From: Achromobacter sp. UMC71
Lineage (GTDB): Bacteria > Pseudomonadota > Gammaproteobacteria > Burkholderiales > Burkholderiaceae_B
Reading direction: 5' to 3'
Assembly (NCBI RefSeq): GCF_014170305.1
Contig: NZ_LZZT01000017.1
Location: 1 to 64,000, forward strand
Length of the DNA: 64,000 nucleotides
Positions 53,070 through 60,877 of this stretch are shown here, in pieces. Positions within the stretch are counted from its first letter, which is position 1. Each line of letters opens with the position of its first letter. Below the pieces are notes generated by a model. That model saw only the letters and a program-made list of their open reading frames with translations. It did no database searches and was not told the DNA's origin. The position numbers were made by a program, and so were the translations under genes.

Positions 53070-53207
53070 GCCGCCGCCCAATATCGGTTGGAACGAATCG
53101 CCGCCGTGCCGGCGGGCATCTTCAACCAGGCGCTGTGCGCGAGCCTCCAGTCGCTTCCATGGGCCTGAAGTGCGGTGTTGCTGGATATCTTGCTGTGAAA
53201 TCTGCAT
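53070..53207 (-). pseudogene. Remnant of an AbiEii/AbiGii-type nucleotidyltransferase toxin gene
   Basis: The minus strand from the ATG at 53207 reads MQISQQDIQQHRTSGPWKRL and continues to PILGGG at residue 46. The segment around ILGGG is the start of the nucleotidyltransferase fold in AbiEii toxins, which normally continue GGGTRLML...DIDLF. Here similarity stops after GGG and the frame then runs antisense into the glycosyltransferase gene. I read this as a toxin gene cut after its first 46 codons. The start overlaps the preceding remnant by 1 bp (TGATG). Confidence 0.55.
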
Positions 53208-53407
53208 CACAGCACTCCTTCCAACGCGTCCTCCCACCGAGCGGCCCTGGGTAGCCCGAATTCCTTGCGAGCCTGTTGATACAGTGCTTGCGCTTCCTCT
53301 AGCCGGACACCGGCTTCGTAGCAGGCTCTGCCAATGAACTCGGGTTCCAATTCGATGAACATGCTGGCAAGCAGTTCCTTCACGAAGGCATCACCTTTCG
53401 TGCGATA
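53207..53407 (-). pseudogene. Remnant of the partner (antitoxin-like) gene of the AbiEii-type pair
   Basis: The reading frame from 53407 to 53207 contains LLASMFIELEPEFIGRACYE followed by EEAQALYQQARKEFGLP and ends in EDALEGVL. No proper start lies upstream; an internal ATG at 53362 would give 51 residues. The coding style is real, and the stop is joined to the toxin-like start (TGATG), as in toxin-antitoxin operons. It appears truncated at its 5' end. The exact family cannot be named from this piece. Confidence 0.45.
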
Positions 53408-53438
53408 TCAGGACGATTGTTCCCCGCCTGGGGTGAGC

Positions 53439-53927
53439 TCAACCCCGCAGGGCGATCCGCGTTTCGAACTTGGCGCGGTGCACCGAGAAGAAAGTCCGCA
53501 CGTTGCGCACATTGGCGTGCGCGGTGAAGGCCCGGTGCGCCAGCGCGTGGTAGGCGGGCATGTCCTTGACCTGGGCAATCACCACGAAATCCGGGCCGGG
53601 CGAGACGCGATAGCACTGCAGCACCGCGGGCTCGGCCAGCAAGGCCTGTTCGAAGGCATCCAGGCTTTCCGCCGCCTGCACATCCAGCGTAATCTCGACG
53701 ATGGCGGTGAGCGTGCTGCCCAGCTTGTCGGCGGCCAGGATGGCCACCTGGCGCTCGATCACGCCTTCTTCCACCAGCCGCCGCACCCGCCGCAGGCAGG
53801 TCGGGGGCGACGCGTGTACCCGCAAGGCCAGGTCTTGATTGGTCAGCGCGTTGTCTTCCTGCAGCTGTTCGAGGATGCGCAGGTCCAGGTCGTCCAGCTC
53901 GGGCAGGGAAAGCGGCGGGGTTTGCAT
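53439..53927 (-). CDS. Lrp/AsnC-family transcriptional regulator
   Basis: A 162-residue regulator with an N-terminal helix-turn-helix (LDDLDLRILEQLQEDNALTN and HASPPTCLRRVRRL) and a C-terminal RAM domain (about residues 75-155) that binds amino acids. It is divergent from glmS across a very AT-rich gap of about 160 bp. Lrp-type proteins often control the divergent gene and themselves, so glmS control is possible. The effector is unknown. Confidence 0.92.
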   Translation of the reverse strand: MQTPPLSLPELDDLDLRILEQLQEDNALTNQDLALRVHASPPTCLRRVRRLVEEGVIERQVAILAADKLGSTLTAIVEITLDVQAAESLDAFEQALLAEPAVLQCYRVSPGPDFVVIAQVKDMPAYHALAHRAFTAHANVRNVRTFFSVHRAKFETRIALRG

Positions 53928-54091
53928 GGTGTTTTGAATAATTAATTCATTAAAAACACATTGATGAAATATTATTTAATCACAATTAAGTAAGTAAATA
54001 AACTGTCAAATATCACCAGATAAAGAAATCAAATTTCTTTGGGGTGCGCGCACAATGCGTTCCGTACCCGAACTTTCTGGAGTCTCCCCCC
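53928..54091. promoter_or_regulatory. AT-rich divergent control region between the Lrp-type gene and glmS
   Basis: This 164-bp gap is much richer in A and T than its neighbours, with runs like AATAATTAATTCATTAAAAA and AATATTATTTAATCAC. Such DNA bends easily and suits Lrp-type binding. A perfect inverted repeat, AAAGAAAT-CAA-ATTTCTTT, lies at 54022-54040. Control of glmS and of the regulator itself is inferred. Confidence 0.5.
54022..54040. promoter_or_regulatory. Perfect inverted repeat upstream of glmS
   Basis: AAAGAAAT-CAA-ATTTCTTT is an 8-bp perfect dyad, 52 bp before the glmS start. It is a good operator candidate within the AT-rich region. Confidence 0.45.
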
Positions 54092-55924
54092 ATGTGCGGC
54101 ATTGTTGGCGCCGTCGCCCAGCGCGACATCACCCCGATTCTCGTCGAAGGCCTGAAGCGGCTGGAATACCGCGGCTATGACTCCTGCGGCGTCGCCGTGT
54201 ACGCGGACGGCCATCTGCGCCGCACGCGCAGCACGCAACGTGTCGCCGAGCTGGCCGAGCAGGTCGCTCAGGACCACGTGCAGGGCTTTACCGGCATCGC
54301 GCACACCCGCTGGGCCACCCACGGCGTGCCGGCCACGCACAACGCTCACCCGCATTTTTCGCACCTGGGCAACGACGAGCCGCGCATTGCGCTCGTCCAC
54401 AACGGCATCATCGAGAACCACGACGAACTGCGCGCCGAGCTGCAGGCCGTGGGTTACGTCTTTGAAAGCCAGACCGACACCGAAGTGATCGCGCATCTGG
54501 TCAACCACCTGTACACCGGCGACCTGTTCGAGGCCGTGCAGAATGCCGTGCGCCGCCTGCATGGCGCCTACGCCATCGCCGTGTTCTGCCGCGATGAGCC
54601 GCACCGCGTGGTCGGCGCGCGCCAAGGTTCGCCGCTGGTGGTGGGCGTGGGCCAGAACGAGAACTTCCTGGCGTCCGACGCGCTGGCGCTGGCCGGCACC
54701 ACCGACCAGATCATTTATCTGGAAGATGGCGACGTGGTTGACCTGCAGCTGTCGCGCGTCTGGATCGTGGACGCCAACGGCAAGAACGTCGACCGCGCGG
54801 TGCACACCGTGCACGTGCACACCGGCGCGGCCGAATTGGGCCCCTACCGCCACTACATGCAGAAGGAAATCTTCGAGCAGCCGCGCGCCGTGGGCGACAC
54901 GCTGCAGGACATCGAGGCCATCACGCCCGAGCTGTTCGGCGACGACGCCTACAAGATCTTCAAGGACATCGATTCCCTGCTGATCCTGGCTTGCGGCACC
55001 AGCTACTACGCCGGCCTGACCGCCAAGTACTGGATCGAGTCCATCGCCAAGATTCCGGTAGCCGTGGAAATCGCCAGCGAATACCGCTACCGCGACAGCG
55101 TGCCCAACCCGCGTTCGCTGGTGGTGACGATTTCGCAATCGGGCGAAACCGCCGACACCCTGGCCGCGCTGAAGCACGCCCGCTCGCTGGGCATGGAAAA
55201 CACGCTGACCATCTGCAACGTGTCCACCAGCGCGATGGTGCGCGAATGCAAGCTGTCGTACATCACGCGGGCCGGCGTTGAAATCGGCGTGGCGTCGACC
55301 AAGGCCTTCACCACGCAGCTGACCGCGCTGTTCCTGCTGACCCTGGCGCTGGCGCAAGTGCGCGGCCGCCTGAGCGACGAGCAGGAAGCCGCGCACCTGA
55401 AGGCGCTGCGTCACCTGCCCGTGGCGATTGGCTCGGTGCTGGCGCTGGAACCGCAGATCATGGCCTGGGCCGACCGCTTCGCCTCGAAGGAAAACGCGCT
55501 GTTCCTGGGCCGCGGCATGCACTACCCGATCGCGCTGGAAGGCGCGCTCAAGCTCAAGGAAATCAGCTACATCCACGCCGAGGCCTATCCGGCCGGCGAA
55601 CTCAAGCACGGCCCGCTGGCCCTGGTGACCGAGCACATGCCCGTTGTCACCATCGCGCCCAAGGACGAGTTGCTGGAAAAGCTGAAGTCCAACATGCAGG
55701 AAGTGCGCGCGCGCGGCGGCGAGTTGTATGTGTTTGCCGATGCCGACAGCAAGATCCAGAGCGCCGACGGTATGCACGTGATCCGCATGCCGGAGAACTA
55801 CGGCAAGCTGTCGCCCATTCTGCACACGATCCCGCTGCAACTGCTGTCGTATCACACGGCCTGCGCGCGGGGCACCGATGTGGACAAGCCGCGTAACCTG
55901 GCCAAGAGCGTGACGGTGGAGTAA
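54092..55924 (+). CDS. glmS: Glutamine-fructose-6-phosphate aminotransferase
   Basis: GlmS makes glucosamine-6-phosphate from fructose-6-phosphate and glutamine, the first step to UDP-GlcNAc. The 610-residue protein starts [12 protein letters not shown], where Cys2 becomes the N-terminal nucleophile after Met removal. It then has [10 protein letters not shown] and two SIS domains with [15 protein letters not shown] and ACGTSYYAG. Length is standard. It is followed by a hairpin terminator and has no visible glmS ribozyme. Confidence 0.97.
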   Translation: MCGIVGAVAQRDITPILVEGLKRLEYRGYDSCGVAVYADGHLRRTRSTQRVAELAEQVAQDHVQGFTGIAHTRWATHGVPATHNAHPHFSHLGNDEPRIALVHNGIIENHDELRAELQAVGYVFESQTDTEVIAHLVNHLYTGDLFEAVQNAVRRLHGAYAIAVFCRDEPHRVVGARQGSPLVVGVGQNENFLASDALALAGTTDQIIYLEDGDVVDLQLSRVWIVDANGKNVDRAVHTVHVHTGAAELGPYRHYMQKEIFEQPRAVGDTLQDIEAITPELFGDDAYKIFKDIDSLLILACGTSYYAGLTAKYWIESIAKIPVAVEIASEYRYRDSVPNPRSLVVTISQSGETADTLAALKHARSLGMENTLTICNVSTSAMVRECKLSYITRAGVEIGVASTKAFTTQLTALFLLTLALAQVRGRLSDEQEAAHLKALRHLPVAIGSVLALEPQIMAWADRFASKENALFLGRGMHYPIALEGALKLKEISYIHAEAYPAGELKHGPLALVTEHMPVVTIAPKDELLEKLKSNMQEVRARGGELYVFADADSKIQSADGMHVIRMPENYGKLSPILHTIPLQLLSYHTACARGTDVDKPRNLAKSVTVE

Positions 55925-56383
55925 GGGCCTTGGCGTGACCTTTCGGCTGAAAACGACGGGAGCCGGTCGCTCGGCACACAGTCGGTCGTAGCGCCAACTT
56001 CTTTCTGCTCACTCCCTATCAGCTCCTACCCGATTTCGAGGGCCGCGCAAGCGGCCCTCGTTCGCATTTGGCACGAGGTTTGGCTCAGCAGAAGACGTAC
56101 CCGTGGGATCTCAGTTCCTCGCGCTAATTTGTACCGGCGACCGCAGATGTGCGTAAACTTTCCCTGCTTGCCGTGCAGACACCATGGAGGTATTTGAATG
56201 GTTGTGTTCTTAAACCTCTTCGTCTGCGTGGTACCAGCTGGCTGCTAAGCAAAGATCTTTGCCATGCATCGTTTCGACCGCGCTTCGTGGGTCGAATGCT
56301 GGCTGCTGGCATGACTTCACTTCCATTTCCGTAACGAAAATGTTCGAATTCGAGGCATTGACCTCCAGGATAGAGGGTGACAC
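55925..56383. other. Gap after glmS: terminator then non-coding DNA
   Basis: The first part holds the glmS terminator (listed separately). From about 56.07 kb the DNA is less GC-rich than the neighbours, with no credible gene on either strand. It ends with GAGGGTG shortly before the next ATG. Confidence 0.5.
56037..56070 (+). terminator. Rho-independent-like terminator of glmS
   Basis: CGAGGGCCGC-GCAA-GCGGCCCTCG is a 10-bp perfect stem with a GNRA-like loop, followed by TTCGCATTTG. The T-run is weak, so it may be only partly efficient. Confidence 0.7.
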
Positions 56384-56779
56384 ATGATCGGCTGGTGGAT
56401 CATCGTATCGAAAGGCAGCCCCGAGGAATGCGACCACGCCGCCCCAGAAGCGCGTCGTGCTGCCATCTTGGCGCAGTGGGAAGCGGGCGCTGACGGCATC
56501 GGTTGGATCGAGCACTTGGCGCAAGTGCACAAGGCCGTCAAGTTCGCCGCCGGCGGCTATCCGAACCGTTATGCCGCACGCGCTCGCGATGTACTGCCAT
56601 TGATTGAAGGCGGCGGTATCTTGCCCTCCAAGGATGGCGTCTGGATCTTCGGCATTGACGAGGGCGAGGAATATGCACAGCCTCCCGGTTGGATAGGCAA
56701 GGTCCAGGTGCATGCCGACCGTATGGCCGCATGTTCTGCTGATCAAATCTTGACGATTGATGCCTGGGATCAATCCTGA
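56384..56779 (+). CDS. Orphan protein of unknown function
   Basis: A 131-residue soluble protein starting MIGWWIIVSKGSPEECD, with GGYPNRYAARARDVLPLIEGG in the middle and CSADQILTIDAWDQS at the end. GAGGGTG lies 5 bp upstream of the ATG. I recall related small proteins of the same layout in proteobacteria, with no assigned function. It is not part of an obvious operon. The size, accessory setting and lack of conserved catalytic motifs would fit an immunity-type protein, but nothing here proves that. Confidence 0.65.
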   Translation: MIGWWIIVSKGSPEECDHAAPEARRAAILAQWEAGADGIGWIEHLAQVHKAVKFAAGGYPNRYAARARDVLPLIEGGGILPSKDGVWIFGIDEGEEYAQPPGWIGKVQVHADRMAACSADQILTIDAWDQS

Positions 56780-57100
56780 CTCTCATTTGAGGCCTTCACA
56801 GCGCTTTGATCCTGTCTTCAGGTCGAGCTATTTCCGTGAAGGAGATCATCAAGGTATTGCTCGATATCTCCAACCTCCATTACGGCCGGGACGCAGATGT
56901 CATCTGCACATACCGACCCAACTCAGGTATCCGCGCGGCGACGCGAATGCCGGCTTTCGACCCTAGGGGGACATCGACTTTGGCGGGAAGCGTATGGCCG
57001 TTGTGAGAGGCAAAGCGGCCGTCGAAGTCTCGGGATCTACCCGGCTTTTGAGCCGCGGCCGGTGGTGGAAAATCTCCTGCAACGCAGCTTCTGCTCGGGC
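56780..57100. other. Non-coding or decayed DNA before the LysR gene
   Basis: No convincing gene. Short open frames exist on both strands (for example a minus-strand stretch with SHNGHTLPAKVDVPLGSKAG), but none has a ribosome site or a family I recognise. It may be the end of a decayed gene. Confidence 0.4.
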
Positions 57101-58030
57101 TTATGCGACGGAATCGGCGAGGGGCAAACATACCGCATCCCTTTTCAGCGTTTCGATCAGTGCGTCGTGCATCACCGCGACGGGTCGCACAAGACGGCCA
57201 GGCAGCACGCCATGCACGAGCCACACGCTCAGTCCGCTATTGAACTCCGGCACATCGACGATCTGCAGCGCATTGCGATGCGGGCTGCGCGCCAGCACTT
57301 CAGGCGCAGCGAGCCCGATGCCCAAGGCGCGCGCGACCAGCGACAATTGCAGTTCCGAACCGAACGCTTCGACAGCGACGTTGAACGGCAAACCCGCCGC
57401 AGACATGGCGCGGCTCAGTGCTGAACGCATTCCGCAACCGTCCTGGTTCAGCACCCAGGGATAAGCCGCTAGATCGGCGAGCGAGGCGGGTTTTTCGGGC
57501 AGACTGAACGAGCGCGGCGCGACGACGACCGTGGGCTTATTGGCGAGAAGCGTCGACGTCAGGCCGTCCGGCAACGGCACGCCTTCAGGTAAAAGCACGA
57601 CGACCGCGTCCGCCTTCGCCTTTTCGATGCCCTCCAGCAGTCCCGGCGACCAGCCCGCTGTCACGCGCAGCGTCAGATTCGGAAAGGCGGCACGCAGACG
57701 GTCGATGGGTTGCTCCAACGCCAGCTCAGACAAAAACGGCGGTACCCCGATCCTAAACTCGCCTGCCGGCTCGCTATCAGGCGACGCGACGGCCAGCAGG
57801 TCGTCGACCGCGCGTAGCACCGTGCGCGCAAGGCCATAGACGTCGCTTCCGGCCGCCGTCGGCTTGAGCGGCTTGCTCTGCCGGTCGAGCAACTCGATGC
57901 CGAGCATCGCTTCCAGATTCTGGACACGGCGCGTGAGTCCCGGCTGAGTCAGAAACAGTCTCTCTGCCGCCCGCACCATTGAGCCGCTTTCGACCACTGC
58001 CACGAAAGCCTGCAAGTCACGCGTGTTCAT
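57101..58030 (-). CDS. LysR-family transcriptional regulator
   Basis: A 309-residue LysR regulator with an N-terminal winged helix (MNTRDLQAFVAVVESGSMVR then LFLTQPGLTRRVQNLEAMLG) and a two-lobed effector domain. The ATG at 58030 fits the family better than further in-frame ATG codons upstream. It is divergent from an MFS exporter and likely controls it. The effector is unknown. Codon choice, with frequent TCG and GCG-rich runs, looks slightly different from the flanking core genes, as expected in a transferred segment. Confidence 0.9.
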   Translation of the reverse strand: MNTRDLQAFVAVVESGSMVRAAERLFLTQPGLTRRVQNLEAMLGIELLDRQSKPLKPTAAGSDVYGLARTVLRAVDDLLAVASPDSEPAGEFRIGVPPFLSELALEQPIDRLRAAFPNLTLRVTAGWSPGLLEGIEKAKADAVVVLLPEGVPLPDGLTSTLLANKPTVVVAPRSFSLPEKPASLADLAAYPWVLNQDGCGMRSALSRAMSAAGLPFNVAVEAFGSELQLSLVARALGIGLAAPEVLARSPHRNALQIVDVPEFNSGLSVWLVHGVLPGRLVRPVAVMHDALIETLKRDAVCLPLADSVA

Positions 58031-58049
58031 AAAACAATCTCGCATAAAC

Positions 58050-58063
58050 ATTATCAAGATAAT
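58050..58063. promoter_or_regulatory. LysR operator candidate
   Basis: ATTATC-AA-GATAAT is a perfect 6-bp dyad in the 99-bp gap between the divergent LysR and MFS genes. Position and symmetry fit a LysR box. Confidence 0.5.
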
Positions 58064-58129
58064 TCAATTGTCGCATAACGTTCTCATCCTTAGGATAGGC
58101 CACACTCGTACACCCGGAAGCCCAAACCC

Positions 58130-59419
58130 ATGAGTCAACCCGCTGACACCTGCGCGCGCAAACTGCCCTCCGCTTCGCTGCCCTCACTGCAAGCGGATGC
58201 GTCCCCAGGCGGCGGCCTGACCACGCCATTGACGATCTTTTTTGCCGCCGCCGTCGGCGTGATCGTCGTGAACCTGACCGCCGCACAACCTCTGACGGGG
58301 CCTGTCAGCCGAGCACTGACTATGCGGCCCGAGCTTGCCGGCGTGATCGCAATGCTCCCGCAACTCGGCTACGCCGCGGGTCTGCTATTGCTCGTACCGC
58401 TATGCGACCTCCTCGAAAATCGCCGCCTGATCGTCTGGACGCTCGCCTGCTGCGCGATGTTCCTCGGACTCGCGTCGCTCGCGCGATCGGGCTGGCTGTT
58501 CCTGGCATCGGTGTTCATGGCGGGGGCGACATCGAGCGTGATCCAGATGCTCGTGCCGATGGCGGCGTCGATGGCGCCTGAAAGCCGGCGCGGAAGCGCA
58601 GTCGGCAACGTGATGAGCGGCCTGATGCTGGGCATCTTGTTGTCGCGACCGCTCGCGAGCCTGATCGGCGGAACGTTTGGCTGGCGTGCGTTCTATGGCA
58701 TCGCGGCGTTGGCCGACTCGCTGCTTGCTGTCGTGCTGCTGACGCGGTTGCCGAGTCACACGCCGCACACGGCCGCTCGCTACCTGGACTTGCTGCGCTC
58801 GCTGTGGACCTTGCTGCGCACCGAACCCGTCTTACAGCGTCGCGCGACGCTTGCCGCGCTCGCGCTCGGTGCGTTCAGCGCGTTCTGGACAGCCATCGCA
58901 CTGCTTCTTGCCCAGCCGCCGTTTTCGCTGGGTATACAAGGCATTGCTGCCTTCGCGTTGGCGGGTGCAACCGGCGCGATGGTGACGCCGCTCGCGGGGT
59001 ACCTCGGCGATTGCGGCGCGGGGCGTGCGACACAAATCACCGCGCATCTGGTGATGATCGCGGCGGTACTCATGCTCGCGGCTGCCGGGGCGGGCTGGGG
59101 CGGGTTCTCCGCGGCCACGCATCCCGTCCTTGCGCTCGCATTGCTGGTAGTCGGGGCGGCGGCGCTCGACGCCGGTGTGATCGCAGATCAAACGCTCGGC
59201 CGACGCGCGATCAACCTGATTAATCCGGCGGCTCGTGGCCGATTGAACGCGCTCTTTGTCGGCATCTTTTTCGTCGGCGGCGCAATTGGTGCTGCGCTGT
59301 CAGGCGCGGCATGGGCATGGGCGGGATGGGATGGCGTGTGCGTCGTCATACTGGGGTTCGCAGTTGCCGTGTTTTTGTTCGGCTGCTTCGACCGTGCTGC
59401 GGAGTCAAGCCGCCAATGA
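58130..59419 (+). CDS. MFS transporter, DHA1-type exporter
   Basis: A 429-residue major facilitator with about 12 helices. The segment LLVPLCDLLENRRLIV is motif A, and GVIAMLPQLGYAAGLL precedes it. The middle block SLVQ-like region and ALDAGVIADQTLGRRAINLIN near residue 350 match exporters of the YnfM/YdeA-like DHA1 group. The N-terminus has about 30 extra polar residues. It is controlled in all likelihood by the divergent LysR gene. The substrate is unknown. Confidence 0.87.
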   Translation: MSQPADTCARKLPSASLPSLQADASPGGGLTTPLTIFFAAAVGVIVVNLTAAQPLTGPVSRALTMRPELAGVIAMLPQLGYAAGLLLLVPLCDLLENRRLIVWTLACCAMFLGLASLARSGWLFLASVFMAGATSSVIQMLVPMAASMAPESRRGSAVGNVMSGLMLGILLSRPLASLIGGTFGWRAFYGIAALADSLLAVVLLTRLPSHTPHTAARYLDLLRSLWTLLRTEPVLQRRATLAALALGAFSAFWTAIALLLAQPPFSLGIQGIAAFALAGATGAMVTPLAGYLGDCGAGRATQITAHLVMIAAVLMLAAAGAGWGGFSAATHPVLALALLVVGAAALDAGVIADQTLGRRAINLINPAARGRLNALFVGIFFVGGAIGAALSGAAWAWAGWDGVCVVILGFAVAVFLFGCFDRAAESSRQ

Positions 59420-59642
59420 AGTGAACAGGGCCACCGCCGGCGGCGCCGCAGCACGCGAGGCGTGGCGATTCCAGTGGCGATGCGGGTGCGCGCAACGGCA
59501 CGATCACTTCCGCGTGTCTTCTGGAGACGATCTGAACTGGCCTTGTATCATCGATGTCCCGATCGTCGCTTTGCGGCGACGTCACGAATGCGACTTTCTC
59601 AAAGGACGATGTTGTTGCGATGACAAGCGCGTGCTGCTTCGG

Positions 59643-59762
59643 TTATACCTTTGGCCGGTCATTTCCAGACCGCGCAGGCACAGCCCGTCCGCCGCGCAAA
59701 TAGCGGTCGAACCAGGCAAGGTTGGCGCCCAGCGATTCGCAGTGCCACGACGCGGCTCGATG
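59643..59762 (-). pseudogene. Possible C-terminal remnant of an alpha/beta hydrolase
   Basis: On the minus strand the frame reads HRAASWHCESLGANLAWFDR and continues YLRGGRAVP before a stop. AxLAWFDRYLRG is a common ending in alpha/beta-hydrolase (S9 peptidase-like) proteins, where it follows the catalytic His region. Nothing upstream extends the match. This is a weak call based on a short segment. Confidence 0.25.
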
Positions 59763-59892
59763 AGTTCAAAGTCGGGAACGGGGCAACGGGGCACGAACAG
59801 CCACGAAGCCGGAGCTTTATCCCGAACGACCCATTGCTGAGGTGAACGGACGTCTGAATGTCCAGGCCTTGGTGCGGTCGGATGACGCTCCA

Positions 59893-59922
59893 TGGCCGAA
59901 AGCGGCTACTGGCCGAAAGCGG
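59893..59922. repeat. Short direct repeat
   Basis: TGGCCGAAAGCGG occurs twice, separated by CTAC (period 17 bp). It is in decayed DNA and may be a replication slip or target-site scar. No larger repeat unit is seen. Confidence 0.5.
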
Positions 59923-60209
59923 TCCCCCAGCGCAACATCAGGCGCTGGCTCCGTTTCCAGTTCGGCCCGGCTTTCAGAATGCACGTCGTCTGGCCTGGCG
60001 CGAAGGGTGGGTCTGTCAAGAGGCAGGCGGGCCCGGTCCGCAGGTGCCAGCCGCAGGCACTCGACGAACACAAAACCCCTGCGACCGACTTTATTTCTCT
60101 CCTGCTCGTCCGCGTACCCGGTGCGTGCCATCAGAGGGGTTGGGCAAGTTTGGGCACCGAATGCCAATCTTGGCGTTAAAGTCGGTTTTTCCCTCACAGG
60201 AGCTGCGTC

Positions 60210-60833
60210 GTGACCCTGGACGCGTATTTCGCCACGATCGATTCCCCGGCTTTCGCCGCGCTGGGCCTGTTGCCGCGCGACAGGGCGCTTGAACTGACCA
60301 GCGCCATGCATGGCCATCCGGTGGTCGAGCTGTTGCAAGGCCTTGTGTTGGATGATCCCGAGACCAGCAATCACCACCTGTTGCTGGGCCGGGCACCGCT
60401 GACGGGCCGCGTGCTGTATCTGACCCACGATGGTGACAGCCGCGTCGTGTTCGATTCCCTGGCGGACTTTGCCGCGGCGGCGCGCCAGGCCGGCGAGCAG
60501 GGGGTGGATATGGAAGAACTGCATCCCGACCCATCGCCGCTCGTGGATGGCCAGCCGCCATTGGGCAGCCTGATCCGCGAGCTGCTGCAAGAGGACGCGG
60601 GCGTGGAGGTGGTGCTGGCACTGATCCCATCGCTGGACCTGAACGATCTGGCGTTGCTGGAAGCGCTGGCGCGGGACGACGACTTCTTCCTGGGCGAAGC
60701 GGTGGCGATGGCGATCGAAAAGCGGCCCTCGCAGGCGCTGCGGTCGATCGCGGTGCTATGCCAGGCGCACCCGCATGGGCAGGTTTCCAGGGCGGGCACG
60801 CGCGCGCTGCAGCGGATCGACGCGTTGGGGTAA
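60210..60833 (+). CDS. Protein of unknown function with SUKH (SMI1/KNR4)-like middle
   Basis: A 207-residue protein with a GTG start preceded by AGGAG. The part HHLLLGRAPLTGRVLYLTHD then DSRVVFDSLADFAAAA resembles the end of SMI1/KNR4 (SUKH) domains, which are common in immunity and regulatory proteins. The C-terminal third (LALIPSLDLNDLALLEALA...) looks like a pair of HEAT-like helices. I do not know its function. It marks the return to host-like DNA after the accessory segment. Confidence 0.6.
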   Translation: MTLDAYFATIDSPAFAALGLLPRDRALELTSAMHGHPVVELLQGLVLDDPETSNHHLLLGRAPLTGRVLYLTHDGDSRVVFDSLADFAAAARQAGEQGVDMEELHPDPSPLVDGQPPLGSLIRELLQEDAGVEVVLALIPSLDLNDLALLEALARDDDFFLGEAVAMAIEKRPSQALRSIAVLCQAHPHGQVSRAGTRALQRIDALG

Positions 60834-60877
60834 CGGCAGGAGGCGCCGGTTGGTGCGACGCGGCTGCGCGGCGGGTG

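Larger units (their letters stand above)
59420..60209. other. Long non-coding stretch with decayed sequence and a short direct repeat
   Basis: About 790 bp without a recognisable intact gene. The open frames on both strands are arginine-rich or low-quality and lack family features. A 13-bp direct repeat (TGGCCGAAAGCGG) occurs at 59893 and 59910. A possible hydrolase remnant lies at 59643-59762. From about 60.13 kb the DNA leads into the next host-type gene. Confidence 0.5.

Noticed and set aside
53334..53945. Plus-strand frame of about 203 codons opposite the Lrp-type regulator
   Set aside because: It is antisense to a clear Lrp/AsnC gene and lacks any domain or ribosome site.
55925..56036. 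tRNA or ribozyme after glmS
   Set aside because: I looked for a cloverleaf and for a glmS-type ribozyme and found neither; only the terminator hairpin is clear.
56880..57006. Small protein candidate on either strand before the second LysR gene
   Set aside because: Two short frames overlap on opposite strands, neither with a start signal or a recognisable family.
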